In this document: positions 9,781 to 19,245 of the stretch, piece by piece
How positions within the stretch are numbered: position 1 is the first letter of the stretch
How the letters are laid out: each line of letters opens with the position of its first letter
Notes under the pieces: model-generated
The model's input: the letters and a program-made list of their open reading frames with translations, nothing else
Told to the model about the DNA's origin: nothing
Database searches by the model: none
From: Desulfocapsaceae bacterium
Lineage (GTDB): Bacteria; Desulfobacterota; Desulfobulbia; Desulfobulbales; Desulfocapsaceae
Direction of reading: 5' to 3'
DNA length: 54,467 nt
Assembly (NCBI GenBank): GCA_031292275.1
Contig: JARLHL010000013.1
Location: forward strand, 1-54,467
Translations under genes and position numbers: made by a program

Positions 9781-11085
9781 ATGAGTGGATTGCAGCGAGC
9801 AGCTAATATTCCTGAGTTACGAAAAAGACTGACATTTACTATTATAATGCTGGCCGTCTACAGGATAGGTGTACAAATTCCGACGCCCGGCATAAATGGT
9901 GAAGCATTGTCAGCTTTTTTTCAGAAGAATGCGGGGACGATTTTTGGCATGTTCAACATGTTTTCAGGGGGAGCGCTGAACCATTTCTCTATTTTTGCTC
10001 TTGGGATCATGCCATACATCAGTGCATCCATCATTATTCAATTGCTGACGGTTGTCGTGCCCCAGCTTGAGGCCCTCAGCAAAGAGGGTGAAGCCGGAAA
10101 AAGGAAGATTACCCAATACACACGGTATGGAACCGTGGTGCTTTCTGTCATTCAAGGCACCTTTATTGCGATGGGACTTGAAGGAATGGCTGGCCCTGGG
10201 GGAGAATCCATTGTATTGAATCCTGGGATCCAGTTTCAGCTGATGACCATGATTACGCTGACTTCGGGAACAGCGTTTATCATGTGGCTTGGTGAACAGA
10301 TGACGGAAAGAGGTATTGGGAATGGTATTTCGCTGATCATTTTTGCCGGGATAGTGTCGCGCGGGCCGGCTGCCTTAGTAAACTCGATTGAACTTATAAA
10401 AGCAGGGAATTTTGCTGTTTTCTTTATCCCGATCTTTCTTTTGTTTATGTTCGGGATTGTTGCGGTCATTGTGTTCTTTGAGACTTCGCAGAGAAGAATA
10501 CCTATCCAGTACGCCAAACGGGTGATTGGCAGAAAGGTGTATGGGGGCCAGAGTTCCCATCTACCATTGAAAATCAATATTTCGGGTGTGATTCCTCCGA
10601 TTTTTGCTTCATCGATTATGATGTTTCCTGCGACCATCGGAGGTTTCGTCAATGTCGACTGGGTAAAGCGGGTGTCTGCAGCCCTCTCGCCTGGCAGTGT
10701 ATACTATTACATTCTATATGTCGGAATGATTGTATTCTTCTGTTTTTTTTATACAGCTGTTACGTTCAAGCCCGATGATGTAGCAGAAAATCTTAAGAAA
10801 AATGGAGGGTTTATACCTGGTATCCGGCCTGGGAAAAAGACCGCTGAGTTCATTGATAATGTTTTAACCAGATTGACTGTTGTTGGAGCCACGTATCTTA
10901 GTGTCGTCTGTGTATTGCCTACCATTCTGATATCACGGTTTAACGTGCCTTTTTATTTCGGAGGTACTGCCTTGTTGATTGTTGTTGGTGTTGCTATTGA
11001 TACGATCTCGCAGATTGAATCTCACCTTGTTATGCGAAATTATGAAGGTTTTATGAAGCAAGGCAAAATACGTGGACGGAATTAA
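9781..11085 (+). CDS. secY: Protein translocase subunit SecY
   Basis: SecY (434 aa) is the channel of the Sec translocon in the inner membrane; it pairs with SecE, SecG and SecA. About ten hydrophobic segments are visible. Family signatures include [20 protein letters not shown] in the second transmembrane segment and the cytoplasmic loop [11 protein letters not shown]. Length matches the family. It is the last protein of the spc block and is followed after two bases by map. No adk gene lies between them, unlike in many bacteria. Confidence 0.97.
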   Translation: MSGLQRAANIPELRKRLTFTIIMLAVYRIGVQIPTPGINGEALSAFFQKNAGTIFGMFNMFSGGALNHFSIFALGIMPYISASIIIQLLTVVVPQLEALSKEGEAGKRKITQYTRYGTVVLSVIQGTFIAMGLEGMAGPGGESIVLNPGIQFQLMTMITLTSGTAFIMWLGEQMTERGIGNGISLIIFAGIVSRGPAALVNSIELIKAGNFAVFFIPIFLLFMFGIVAVIVFFETSQRRIPIQYAKRVIGRKVYGGQSSHLPLKINISGVIPPIFASSIMMFPATIGGFVNVDWVKRVSAALSPGSVYYYILYVGMIVFFCFFYTAVTFKPDDVAENLKKNGGFIPGIRPGKKTAEFIDNVLTRLTVVGATYLSVVCVLPTILISRFNVPFYFGGTALLIVVGVAIDTISQIESHLVMRNYEGFMKQGKIRGRN

Positions 11086-11087
11086 TC

Positions 11088-11879
11088 GTGGCTTCAGCAA
11101 AAAACGACTCGAACGCCAAGGCGATGAAAGTCAAGAAGGCTGAAGAAATTCAGCTCATGCTGGAGGCTAATCAGATTGTTGCTGAGGCTTTAACCCTGCT
11201 TGAAAAAGTGGTTGAACCAGGTATAACCACCTGGGATCTTGATAAGATTGCAGAAGATTTGTGCCTAAAACGGAAGGCTGTACCAGCGTTCAAAGGGTAT
11301 CGAGGTTTTCCTGCAAGTCTTTGTGTCTCCATCAATGAAGAAGTTGTTCATGGAATACCTTCAAAGAAGCGAAAGCTCAAAAAAGGCGATATAATTTCAG
11401 TTGATTTTGGTGTTAAATATAAGGGATATTACGGGGATTCTGCAGTAACCATTGCTGCCGGCAAGGTGGATAATGACAAAATTAAACTCATGGATGTTAC
11501 GAAAGAATCTCTGGAGCGGGCTATATTACAAGTTCAGATTGGTAACAGGATAGCCGATATTTCAAGAGCTGTGCAGACATATGTAGAGGATCACGGTTTT
11601 TCAGTCGTGCGGCAGTTTGTCGGGCACGGTATAGGGGCTTCGCTGCACGAGGGCCCTGAGATTCCCAATTTCGTTCAGGATGAAACATCGCCCCGAATTA
11701 TTGAAGGTTTGGTTCTGGCTATTGAACCCATGGTAAATATGGGAACGTACAGGGTCAAAGTTTTACGTGATGGCTGGACTGTTATCACAACTGACAAACA
11801 GCCTTCCGCACATTTTGAGCATACAGTAGCTGCAACGCTTGATGGTCCTTTGGTTTTGAGCTCCAGGAAAGGTTTCTGA
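11088..11879 (+). CDS. map: Methionine aminopeptidase, type I
   Basis: This enzyme (263 aa) removes the N-terminal methionine from nascent proteins. The five metal ligands can be placed: the two aspartates in VDFGVKYKGYYGDSAVT, the histidine of GHGIGASLHEGPEIPN, the glutamate of LAIEPMVNMG and that of FEHTVAAT. The start is GTG at 11088, two bases after the secY stop. The first 15 residues are a polar extension beyond the usual family start, so the ATG at 11124 is a possible alternative. Confidence 0.95.
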   Translation: MASAKNDSNAKAMKVKKAEEIQLMLEANQIVAEALTLLEKVVEPGITTWDLDKIAEDLCLKRKAVPAFKGYRGFPASLCVSINEEVVHGIPSKKRKLKKGDIISVDFGVKYKGYYGDSAVTIAAGKVDNDKIKLMDVTKESLERAILQVQIGNRIADISRAVQTYVEDHGFSVVRQFVGHGIGASLHEGPEIPNFVQDETSPRIIEGLVLAIEPMVNMGTYRVKVLRDGWTVITTDKQPSAHFEHTVAATLDGPLVLSSRKGF

Positions 11880-11903
11880 TTCAGGCTGTTAAGAAAATAG
11901 TAC

Positions 11904-11932
11904 TTCTCTTTTTGGGTGGGATGTATTATAAT
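11904..11932 (+). promoter_or_regulatory. Candidate sigma-70 promoter ahead of infA
   Basis: A perfect TATAAT lies at 11927-11932. A poor -35 candidate (TTCTCT, 11904-11909) lies 17 bases upstream. It sits in the 95-base gap between map and infA and could give infA and the alpha-operon genes extra transcription. This rests on motif match only. Confidence 0.35.
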
Positions 11933-11974
11933 CTTTAGCCTTTGAGCAATAATTTATTTTTAACTGGAGCCTGT

Positions 11975-12208
11975 ATGGCAAAAGAAGAAGCTATAGAAGT
12001 CGAGGGAACTATTATTGAGCCATTACCAAATGCCATGTTCAGGGTGGAATTGGATAATGGGCATAAGGTTCTTGCGCATATATCAGGTAAAATGAGAATG
12101 CATTTTATCAAGATTTTGCCTGGCGATCGTGTGACCATAGAGCTTTCGCCGTATGATCTGAGTCGTGGAAGAGTGACATTCAGGGCTAAAAATACTAAAA
12201 AGAAATAG
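11975..12208 (+). CDS. infA: Translation initiation factor IF-1
   Basis: IF-1 (77 aa) is an OB-fold protein that blocks the ribosomal A site during initiation. [29 protein letters not shown] is the usual beginning, and [13 protein letters not shown] the usual end. The ATG at 11975 follows a GGAGC element at 11966-11970. Frame-upstream codons to 11942 lack this. It lies between map and rpmJ, the usual place. Confidence 0.97.
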   Translation: MAKEEAIEVEGTIIEPLPNAMFRVELDNGHKVLAHISGKMRMHFIKILPGDRVTIELSPYDLSRGRVTFRAKNTKKK

Positions 12209-12222
12209 AGAGTCTAACGATA

Positions 12223-12336
12223 ATGAAAGTACGATCTTCTGTTAAAAAATTATGCAGTGAGTGCAAGGTATTTAAGCGTAATGGAGTGGTACGCGTATCC
12301 TGTAAGATTAAAAAACATAAGCAAAGACAGGGATAA
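12223..12336 (+). CDS. rpmJ: 50S ribosomal protein L36, cysteine form
   Basis: L36 is only 37 residues: it opens [15 protein letters not shown] and ends KHKQRQG. The zinc ligands C11, C14, C27 and H32 are all present, so this is the zinc-binding form. It follows infA by 14 bases and precedes rpsM. The start ATG at 12223 and stop TAA at 12334 were read directly from the sequence. Confidence 0.96.
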   Translation: MKVRSSVKKLCSECKVFKRNGVVRVSCKIKKHKQRQG

Positions 12337-12384
12337 TTAACTTTTGTCACTTATTTTACTACTACTCTTTTAAGGAGATGGATC

Positions 12385-12750
12385 TTGGCACGTATAGCTG
12401 GAGTAGACCTTCCCAAAAATAAACATATGGATCGGGCGCTGACCTACATCCATGGTATTGGATTGACATCTGCACGACAGATTCTTAATAAAGTCGACCT
12501 GCCTTTTACGATGAGCAGTGATGATCTGAATGGTGACGATGTAAATCGTATACGTAAGGTTATCGAAGAAGAGTATACAGTCGAAGGTGATCGCAGACGT
12601 GAAGTCTCCATGGATATTAAGAGGCTTATGGATCTTGGCTGCTACCGTGGCAGGCGTCATCGTGCTGGATTGCCTTGTCGCGGGCAGAAAACAAAGACGA
12701 ACGCCAGGACTAGAAAAGGACCTCGTCGCGGTGCATCTCGCCGAAAATAA
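12385..12750 (+). CDS. rpsM: 30S ribosomal protein S13
   Basis: S13 (121 aa) is in the 30S head and contacts P-site tRNA and the 50S. It begins [13 protein letters not shown] after a TTG start at 12385, preceded by TAAGGAG at 12371-12377. The ATG at 12378 is in another frame. The C-terminal tail [17 protein letters not shown] is typical. It heads the alpha-operon set rpsM-rpsK-rpsD-rpoA-rplQ. Confidence 0.97.
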   Translation: MARIAGVDLPKNKHMDRALTYIHGIGLTSARQILNKVDLPFTMSSDDLNGDDVNRIRKVIEEEYTVEGDRRREVSMDIKRLMDLGCYRGRRHRAGLPCRGQKTKTNARTRKGPRRGASRRK

Positions 12751-12774
12751 TATATATTTCTTACAGGTGTTATT

Positions 12775-13173
12775 ATGGTCAGTGCAAAACGTGTTGAAAC
12801 ACGGGTAAAGAAAAAAGTTAAAAGGAATATATCGGAAGGGATAGTTTATATATATTCAACATTTAATAATACTATTGTTACAATTGCCGACAAGCAGGGG
12901 AATGTTGTTTCCTGGTGCAGCGCCGGTGTTTTGGGATTTAAGGGATCTCGGAAAAGTACGCCTTTTGCTGCTCAAAATGCAGTGGCTGATGCAGCGAAGA
13001 AGGCTGTTGATCAAGGTATGAGAAAGATTGAGGTTAGAGCTAAGGGTCCTGGGCCGGGCAGAGAAGCTGCCTTACGTGCCCTGATAAGTACTGGTTTTGA
13101 GGTAAGTCGGATCTATGATGTAACTCCGGTACCGCATAATGGTTGTAAACCTCCGAAACGACGCCGCGTATAA
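12775..13173 (+). CDS. rpsK: 30S ribosomal protein S11
   Basis: S11 (132 aa) lies on the 30S platform near the E site. Family segments are [38 protein letters not shown] and the end [10 protein letters not shown]. It starts at an ATG 24 bases after rpsM. The N-terminal tail of about 18 residues is lysine- and arginine-rich, as is common. Confidence 0.97.
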   Translation: MVSAKRVETRVKKKVKRNISEGIVYIYSTFNNTIVTIADKQGNVVSWCSAGVLGFKGSRKSTPFAAQNAVADAAKKAVDQGMRKIEVRAKGPGPGREAALRALISTGFEVSRIYDVTPVPHNGCKPPKRRRV

Positions 13174-13227
13174 TCCTGCAATTTTGTAATCAGTTTCTGA
13201 ATAAACATATAATGATGGAGGCCTGCA

Positions 13228-13857
13228 TTGGCTAGGAATATAGGGATATCATGCCGCAGTTGTCGAAGGGAAGGTCTGAAGCTGTATCTTAAGGGTGATA
13301 GATGCTATTCTGACAAGTGTGCGTTTGAAAGAAGGGCTTTCGGTCCTGGTCAGCATGGTCAGTCAAAATTTAAAAAGCTTTCTGATTATGCTGTTCAGCT
13401 GCGGGAAAAGCAGAAAGTCAAGACAATGTACGGCATGCTTGAGGGACAGTTCAGGTTGGCCTTTCAAAAGGCTGATAGTCAAAAAGGTGTTACTGGTGAA
13501 AACCTTCTCGTGCTCCTTGAAAGACGTCTTGACAATACAATATTTCGTCTGGGCATCGCATCTTCCAGAAAGCAGGCAAGGCAGCTTGTGCGCCATAAAC
13601 ACATTCTTTTGAACGGGAAGAAGGCAAATATCCCCTCTTTTCTGGTGAGTGCGGGCGACGAGATTACGGTTAAAGAAAAAAGTCGGACCAATGCCCTGAT
13701 CATTGAAAATCTGGAGGCCGTAGCAAGACGAGGGGTCCCCAGTTGGCTTGAACTTGATAAGGACAACTTTAAAGCGAAGGTTAAGCTCCTTCCTAATCGG
13801 GAAGAGTTGACGATGCCTGTTCAGGAGCATCTGATCGTCGAGTTGTATTCCAAATAA
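13228..13857 (+). CDS. rpsD: 30S ribosomal protein S4, zinc-type N-terminus
   Basis: S4 (209 aa) starts 30S assembly by binding the 5' domain of 16S rRNA. The N-terminus keeps four cysteines (C9, C12, C26, C31), the zinc-binding form. The RNA-binding S4 domain is near residues 98-160 ([18 protein letters not shown]). The start is TTG at 13228, with GGAGG at 13217-13221 six bases before. In E. coli S4 represses the alpha operon. Confidence 0.97.
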   Translation: MARNIGISCRSCRREGLKLYLKGDRCYSDKCAFERRAFGPGQHGQSKFKKLSDYAVQLREKQKVKTMYGMLEGQFRLAFQKADSQKGVTGENLLVLLERRLDNTIFRLGIASSRKQARQLVRHKHILLNGKKANIPSFLVSAGDEITVKEKSRTNALIIENLEAVARRGVPSWLELDKDNFKAKVKLLPNREELTMPVQEHLIVELYSK

Positions 13858-14118
13858 TGTTCATATGAAAGTTCCTCAGGATCAGAGGTTCTGCCTCGTT
13901 GAACTGATGAGTTTTCATGTTTCGTTGTGGCTTGGTCAGCTTGGTTCATCCATGCTGGTGTAGCGTACGGTCAGAGAGAACACCTCATCTGACAAGAATT
14001 CATACACTATTAAACGTGCCTATAGTGAAGAGAGCAAGACGGTAATTGGATGACCGTTTCTCTTTACTGTAGGTATTACGCTTTTGTAAGCGGACATAAT
14101 ACGTAGAGAAGGAATTAT
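13858..14118 (+). other. rpsD-rpoA spacer with a possible attenuator hairpin
   Basis: These 261 bases hold no plausible gene, a long gap for the middle of a ribosomal operon. A small hairpin, ACGGT at 14039-14043 with ACCGT at 14053-14057, is followed by TTCTCTTT, like a weak terminator or attenuator. The segment could adjust RNA polymerase alpha output relative to the ribosomal proteins. That role is inferred. Confidence 0.35.
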
Positions 14119-15165
14119 ATGACCCAGAATGCCGATGATGCAGCACCTTTTTACCGGAACTGGCATGAGCTCATTAAGCCTGAAAAGCTTGAAGTTGAAA
14201 AGGAAACTCATACGGAGTCGTATGGTAAGTTTATCTGTCAGCCATTGGAGAGAGGATTCGCTTCAACCATAGGAAATTCTCTGAGACGTGTTCTTCTTTC
14301 CTCCATTCAGGGTGCGGCTATTACCACGGTCAAAATTGACGGCGCGCTCCATGAGTTTACCTCACTGAAAGATATTATTGAGGATGTAAGTGAGATCATT
14401 CTTAATATTAAGCAGATTGGCATCAAGCTCAATTCTATGGACTCACAGGTCGTCTTCATAGAAAAGGTCGGACCTGGTGTTGTTACAGCCGGAGACATCA
14501 AGGGGTCATCCTTTGTCGAGGTGATGAACACTGATCAGGTTATATGTACAATTACAGGGGAGTCTACCTTTCGTGCTGAGTTGACCGTTGAGTGGGGTAA
14601 GGGGTATCAACCCGCAGAAAAACAGGTCAAGGAGGATCTTGTAATTGGTCAGATTCCGATTGATGCAATATTCTCGCCGATCAAAAGAATCGAATTTGTC
14701 GTTTCGCAGGCTCGTGTCGGACAGCAGACGGACTACGATAAATTGACGATGGAAATTGAGACGGATGGCAGCATAACTCCTGAAAATGCGTTAGCCTATG
14801 CCGGGAAAATTCTGAAGGAACAGCTGACAATATTCATCAACTTTGATGAGGAAAAGGCTGAACCTGAGTCCAATGATGATGAGGGGGCACGAAATGAACC
14901 TTTGAATCCCTATCTTGACAAGCCTGTTGAAGATTTGGAATTATCTGTACGATCGGCCAACTGTTTGAAAAATGCTGAAATTAATTTCATTGGCGATCTT
15001 GCTCAGAAAACAGATCAGGAAATGTTGAAGACGAAAAATTTTGGACGAAAGTCTCTTAATGAGATTAAAGCATTGCTCTCTGAAATGGATCTCACGCTAG
15101 GGATGAAATTCGAAAGCTGGGTTCCTCCTAATATTACCAGGAAGGAAGAAGAGCAGGAATCTTAA
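14119..15165 (+). CDS. rpoA: DNA-directed RNA polymerase subunit alpha
   Basis: The alpha subunit (348 aa) dimerises to start RNA polymerase assembly and contacts activators and UP elements through its C-terminal domain. The N-domain shows [22 protein letters not shown], the dimerisation and beta/beta' contact region. The C-domain begins near residue 272 ([20 protein letters not shown]) and includes the DNA-binding arginine. It is about 20 residues longer than the E. coli protein, mainly at the N-terminus. Confidence 0.97.
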   Translation: MTQNADDAAPFYRNWHELIKPEKLEVEKETHTESYGKFICQPLERGFASTIGNSLRRVLLSSIQGAAITTVKIDGALHEFTSLKDIIEDVSEIILNIKQIGIKLNSMDSQVVFIEKVGPGVVTAGDIKGSSFVEVMNTDQVICTITGESTFRAELTVEWGKGYQPAEKQVKEDLVIGQIPIDAIFSPIKRIEFVVSQARVGQQTDYDKLTMEIETDGSITPENALAYAGKILKEQLTIFINFDEEKAEPESNDDEGARNEPLNPYLDKPVEDLELSVRSANCLKNAEINFIGDLAQKTDQEMLKTKNFGRKSLNEIKALLSEMDLTLGMKFESWVPPNITRKEEEQES

Positions 15166-15212
15166 AATTACTATTTCTCTTTTTGAGCAATTTATTTGTC
15201 AAGGAGTATCAC

Positions 15213-15602
15213 ATGAGACATAAGAAATTTGGCCGGGCGCTTGGGCGTTCCAGCTCACATCGGTCGGCAATGTTTCGAAATATGGTTACGTCATTATTCG
15301 AGTATGAGCGTATAGTTACAACTGCTGAAAAAGCGAAAGAGGTCCGTCCAATTGCAGAGCGGATGATTACCCTGGCAAAGCGGGGTGATCTTCATGCGCG
15401 GCGTCAGGCCATGAGTTTTATCAGGAGTAAAAAGGTCGTTGCCAAGCTTTTTGAGCAGATCAGCGAGCAGTTTAAGGAGCGACATGGCGGTTATACTCGT
15501 ATTCTGAGGACTGGAGTACGTCTGGGTGATGCCGCATCGATGGCGATTATTGAACTCGTTGGTTATGAAGAGGATCTGGGGAAGAAAGAACCTGCTATTT
15601 AA
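15213..15602 (+). CDS. rplQ: 50S ribosomal protein L17
   Basis: L17 (129 aa) lies near the tunnel exit. It opens [23 protein letters not shown], as the family does. An in-frame TTG at 15183 exists upstream, but AAGGAG at 15201-15206 is spaced 6 bases from the ATG at 15213. It is the last gene of the large ribosomal run and is followed by a terminator. Confidence 0.97.
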   Translation: MRHKKFGRALGRSSSHRSAMFRNMVTSLFEYERIVTTAEKAKEVRPIAERMITLAKRGDLHARRQAMSFIRSKKVVAKLFEQISEQFKERHGGYTRILRTGVRLGDAASMAIIELVGYEEDLGKKEPAI

Positions 15603-15630
15603 GGTGCTGTTTCCCTGCTATTTTTTAAAA

Positions 15631-15667
15631 AGCTGTCATGAGTCGTTGATTCATGTCAGCTTTTTTT
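15631..15667 (+). terminator. Rho-independent terminator of the ribosomal operon
   Basis: AGCTGTCATGA at 15631-15641 can pair with TCATGTCAGCT at 15651-15661 with a single mismatch, followed by a run of seven T. It lies 29 bases after the rplQ stop and most likely ends the S10-spc-alpha transcript. Confidence 0.85.
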
Positions 15668-15760
15668 ATTCACCTTGAAAAATCAAAATACGATCAGCGG
15701 TATGTCCTTTTTGCGAATGATCGTGCATGAACAATCAGAAGCGAAGAGTAGGCAGATAAC

Positions 15761-16516
15761 ATGAAAAAAGAATTTCCCGAGGACATGGTTCCATTAGAGA
15801 ACAAGGAATTCAGATTCTCCTGTCACTCCGGCCTCCAATGCTATACCCTTTGCTGCAAAAATGTTGATATGTATCTTTTCCCCTACGACATTCTTAGATT
15901 GAAGAATGCCGTAGGTCTGGATTCTGAAACTTTTCTCAGAAAACATACGCATATGGTCAAGGGGGTCAATCCCTATTTTCCTTCCCTTATGCTGAAGTTG
16001 ACAGATGGTCAAAACGCCTGCCCTTTCCTGCTTTCTGATGGCTGTTCAGTCTACGAAGACAGACCATCCTCCTGTCGGACCTATCCGCTTGAACGGGCGG
16101 TGGACAGGGATGCCCCCCGCAAGACTCGTAAGGATTATTATTTTCTGACTGATCATCCCTACTGCCTGGGACATGGAGAGAATTGCAGTTTTACAGTTAA
16201 CGAGTGGGCACGGAATCAGAAAATACATATTTTTAATCTAATGAATGACCTTTGGGCCGAGCTTGACAGCATATTTCTTATGAATCCCTGGCAGGGTGAA
16301 GGCAGTGGAGGCCCAAAACAACAGCTTTCCTTTATGGCATGCTATAATATTGACGGATTTAGAAAATATACGCAGTCCAATGACATTTTCGGACATTTCC
16401 GATTGGCCAGAGAACTGAAAAAAGAGATGGAGCGTAATGATACTGAACTGTTGAAATTTGGTTTTGAGTGGTTGAAGTTCGTATTGACCGGTAAATCCAA
16501 TCTCGTCAAAAAGTGA
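15761..16516 (+). CDS. YkgJ-family cysteine-cluster protein (putative metal-binding)
   Basis: This protein (251 aa) resembles the YkgJ/UPF0153 family, defined by a cysteine cluster thought to bind zinc or an Fe-S cluster. Its biochemical role is unknown. Visible cysteines include CHSGLQCYTLCC near residues 21-32, the central CPFLLSDGCSVYEDRPSSCR, and two more in HPYCLGHGENC. It is longer than the shortest family members; the C-terminal 100 residues carry no motif I recognise. It is flanked by rplQ and rpsB, but terminators and spacers separate it from both. Confidence 0.8.
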   Translation: MKKEFPEDMVPLENKEFRFSCHSGLQCYTLCCKNVDMYLFPYDILRLKNAVGLDSETFLRKHTHMVKGVNPYFPSLMLKLTDGQNACPFLLSDGCSVYEDRPSSCRTYPLERAVDRDAPRKTRKDYYFLTDHPYCLGHGENCSFTVNEWARNQKIHIFNLMNDLWAELDSIFLMNPWQGEGSGGPKQQLSFMACYNIDGFRKYTQSNDIFGHFRLARELKKEMERNDTELLKFGFEWLKFVLTGKSNLVKK

Positions 16517-16586
16517 AGCCTGCTCCTGCTGCAATATGGCCAGCTGAAACTCGAAAAGTTGCATTCTTTTCTTACTGATGGTATAT

Positions 16587-16615
16587 TTATATGTTTTTTG
16601 CTAAACATTTATAAT
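16587..16615 (+). promoter_or_regulatory. Candidate sigma-70 promoter of rpsB
   Basis: A perfect TATAAT occurs at 16610-16615, with a poor -35 (TTATAT, 16587-16592) 17 bases upstream. Transcription would start near 16622 and give an untranslated leader of about 210 bases in front of rpsB. Motif evidence only. Confidence 0.45.
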
Positions 16616-16621
16616 TCTGAG

Positions 16622-16833
16622 AACCATTCAGAGGTATACAATGTATGAGGCGGATGGGGGTAAGGAAGCCCTCAGCCTCGATTTTTGGAGCTGGTGATGC
16701 ATGTACGGACCAGCTTGATTTACTAATGACACACATCCCTGAGAATACTGGTGTTACAACGTATGATTCGGACGGACCGTATCCGTTGTGATCAATTAGG
16801 GGGTGGAGGACAAACCAGAAAACGGAGAAAATA
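16622..16833 (+). promoter_or_regulatory. Structured untranslated leader of rpsB
   Basis: About 210 bases without a gene precede rpsB. A hairpin with a perfect 7-bp stem (AGCTGGT near 16688, ACCAGCT near 16708) and a GAGGC...GCCTC pair upstream of it are visible. rpsB leaders in other bacteria bind S2 for feedback control; the same is plausible here but not shown. I do not recognise a known riboswitch. Confidence 0.4.
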
Positions 16834-17613
16834 ATGGAAAACGCAACAGTAAAGGACATGCTTCAGGCCGGGCTTCATTTCGGTCATCAGACCCGCCGGT
16901 GGAATCCCAAGATGAAGCCCTATATTTATGGGCCTCGCAACGGGATATATATCATAAACCTCGACATGACCAAACGCCTGTTTGACAAGGCCTGCGATTT
17001 TGTCGCTACCGAGGTCAGCAGGGGTGGCAGTGTGCTTTTTGTCGGAACCAAAAAACAGGCCCAGGCCATTATCAGCGAAGAGGCCCGGCGATGCAATATG
17101 TTTTACATTGATCATCGTTGGCTGGGCGGCATGATGACCAATTTCCAGACCATTAAAAAGAGCATTGACCGATTAAAATCCATAGAGTCCATGCAGGCAG
17201 ACGGCTCCATCAATCGCTTTCCCAAAAAAGAGATTCTGCTGATGGAAAAAGAAAGGGTTAAGCTTGAGCGCAATGTCGGCGGCATTAAGGATATGCGTAA
17301 TTTGCCGACTGTTCTTTTCGTCGTCGATCCCAAAAAGGAGTCCATTGCCATTGATGAGGCCGGCAAACTGGGGATCCCCGTCGTTGCTATTACTGATACT
17401 AACTGTGATCCTGAAGGGATTGATTATTTGATTCCCGGTAATGATGATGCAATCAGATCGATAAGGCTTATCAGCAAATATATTGCCGATGCTATCTTGA
17501 GCGGGCAGGCCTTGCGGGATGGAGAGCATGCCTCGGATGAGGCCATCGCCGCTGCTATGAGTGACAGCGAGTATCAGAAGGTACAGGAGGACATTGCCTC
17601 TGCCGAGGAGTAA
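16834..17613 (+). CDS. rpsB: 30S ribosomal protein S2
   Basis: S2 (259 aa) is a late-assembling 30S protein required for S1 binding. The start [21 protein letters not shown] and the middle [20 protein letters not shown] are hallmarks, as is [17 protein letters not shown] lies 7 bases before the ATG. It begins the classical rpsB-tsf-pyrH-frr series. Confidence 0.98.
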   Translation: MENATVKDMLQAGLHFGHQTRRWNPKMKPYIYGPRNGIYIINLDMTKRLFDKACDFVATEVSRGGSVLFVGTKKQAQAIISEEARRCNMFYIDHRWLGGMMTNFQTIKKSIDRLKSIESMQADGSINRFPKKEILLMEKERVKLERNVGGIKDMRNLPTVLFVVDPKKESIAIDEAGKLGIPVVAITDTNCDPEGIDYLIPGNDDAIRSIRLISKYIADAILSGQALRDGEHASDEAIAAAMSDSEYQKVQEDIASAEE

Positions 17614-17676
17614 GGAGAACAATCAGACACCGTGCTCTTCAGGGCTGTGGCCTTGCAGACGCGGGCTGTGTTTTCT

Positions 17677-17699
17677 GGGCGGTCCCTGACCGCCCTTTT
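17677..17699 (+). terminator. Terminator or attenuator between rpsB and tsf
   Basis: GGGCGGTC (17677-17684) and GACCGCCC (17688-17695) form a perfect 8-bp stem with a 3-base loop, followed by TTTT. It could reduce read-through into tsf so that S2 and EF-Ts are made at different levels. Confidence 0.7.
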
Positions 17700-17812
17700 G
17701 ATTGCGGATCAGGAAAGATTACGTCCGGTGCTTACAAGGATTTCAGAAATTGATTGTTTCTGTGTCAACTGCCCAAAGATCAACATCGTCTGATGTAAAT
17801 AATGGAGGTACC

Positions 17813-18409
17813 ATGAATATTACGAGTCAAATGGTAAAGGACCTGCGCGATAAGACCGCTGCAGGCATGATGGATTGCAAAAAAGCGCTCAATGAGACGA
17901 ACGGCGATATGGAAAAGGCTGTCGACCTTCTCCGCCAGAAGGGCCTGGCAGTGGCGGCTAAGCGTGCCGGCCGGGCAACAAGCGAGGGCGTGATAGAGAC
18001 CTATATCCATGCGGGCGGAAAACTGGGAGTGATGGTCGAATTGAATTGCGAGACGGATTTTGTTGCAAAAACAGAAGACTTTCGCGGGTTTGCCCGTGAT
18101 CTCGCTATGCACATCGCTGCAGTCAGCCCCGTTGCTGTAACCAGGGAAGAGGTCCCTGCCCATATTGTTTCCCGTGAAAAGGAAATCTATATTCAGCAGG
18201 CCCTTGAGTCCGGCAAACCGGAGAGCATCGTTGAGAAAATGATTGCCGGGAAAATGGAGAAATATCTGGCGGAGATTTGTCTTCTTGAGCAGAAATTTGT
18301 CAAGGATCCGGACCGGTCCATTCAGGATTTGCTGACGGAACTGGTAGGCAAGATGGGGGAGAATATCTCTATCAAGCGATTTGCCCGCTTCCAGGTAGGC
18401 GTGGAATAA
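17813..18409 (+). CDS. tsf: Elongation factor Ts, short form
   Basis: EF-Ts (198 aa) is the nucleotide exchange factor of EF-Tu. The N-terminal UBA-like domain has KDLRDKTAAGMMDCKKAL, and the core has GVMVELNCETDFVAKTEDF. It is well below the 283 residues of E. coli EF-Ts, so it is the short type that lacks most of the second core repeat. The ATG at 17813 has GGAGGT at 17804-17809. Upstream in-frame codons to 17702 lack such a site and overlap the terminator region. Confidence 0.96.
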   Translation: MNITSQMVKDLRDKTAAGMMDCKKALNETNGDMEKAVDLLRQKGLAVAAKRAGRATSEGVIETYIHAGGKLGVMVELNCETDFVAKTEDFRGFARDLAMHIAAVSPVAVTREEVPAHIVSREKEIYIQQALESGKPESIVEKMIAGKMEKYLAEICLLEQKFVKDPDRSIQDLLTELVGKMGENISIKRFARFQVGVE

Positions 18410-18423
18410 CCGGTTTGGTCTCT

Positions 18424-18446
18424 ATACTGAAGGAATCCTTCAGTAT
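18424..18446. repeat. Perfect 23-base palindrome between tsf and pyrH
   Basis: ATACTGAAGGA (18424-18434) and its exact reverse complement (18436-18446) flank one central base. There is no T run after it, so it is a poor terminator. It could be a binding site or an RNA processing hairpin. It lies 14 bases after the tsf stop. Confidence 0.75.
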
Positions 18447-18492
18447 GCCGTATGTCTTCTAATTATCATGAACTCATGATGAGGGTGCAACT

Positions 18493-19206
18493 ATGCAGGC
18501 ACAGTACAAACGGATCTTGCTCAAGCTGAGTGGTGAAGCCCTTATGGGGCAGGATTCCTTCGGTATCAACACTGATGTTATAGACTACGTGGCTGCTGAA
18601 ATTAAAGAGATTGTCGACATGGGGGTCCAGCCTGGTCTGGTGATCGGGGCCGGCAACATATTCAGGGGGGTGGCTGGAGCCAGTAAGGGTATGGATCGGG
18701 CCACCGCTGATAACATGGGGATGTTGGCAACGGTCATGAACAGCCTGGCCCTTCAGGATGCCCTCGAACGAAAGGGCGTCTTTACCCGGGTTATGTCGGC
18801 TATCCCCATGCAGTCTGTCTGTGAGCCCTATATTAGAAGGAAGGCCACCAGGCATCTTGAGAAAGGGCGGGCAGTTATATTTGCCGCAGGCACTGGAAAT
18901 CCGTATTTCACCACCGATTCTGCAGGAGTGCTCCGGGCCCTCGAAATCGATGCGGATCTCATCATAAAGGCTACTAAAGTCGATGGTGTCTATGACAAAG
19001 ATCCGGTGACTAACCCGGATGCGCGAAAGTTCGAGAGACTCACCTACGATGATATTCTGATGAAGGGCTTAAAGGTAATGGATGCCACTGGAATTGCCCT
19101 TGCCAAAGACGATAACAAGCCTATCATTGTTCTGAACATGAATGTGTCTGGGAATATCAAAAAAGCTGTATGCGGAGAACATGTTGGAACAATGATTGCC
19201 CTATGA
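18493..19206 (+). CDS. pyrH: UMP kinase
   Basis: PyrH (237 aa) phosphorylates UMP to UDP, the committed step for all pyrimidine nucleotides; it is hexameric and allosteric. It opens [15 protein letters not shown], the phosphate-binding loop of the amino-acid-kinase fold, and has [10 protein letters not shown] and [13 protein letters not shown]. The position between tsf and frr is conserved in many bacteria. A GAGGGT element precedes the ATG. Confidence 0.97.
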   Translation: MQAQYKRILLKLSGEALMGQDSFGINTDVIDYVAAEIKEIVDMGVQPGLVIGAGNIFRGVAGASKGMDRATADNMGMLATVMNSLALQDALERKGVFTRVMSAIPMQSVCEPYIRRKATRHLEKGRAVIFAAGTGNPYFTTDSAGVLRALEIDADLIIKATKVDGVYDKDPVTNPDARKFERLTYDDILMKGLKVMDATGIALAKDDNKPIIVLNMNVSGNIKKAVCGEHVGTMIAL

Positions 19207-19245
19207 CGGATCTGCAACCGTGAATATTGTTTGTTAAGGTGACCT

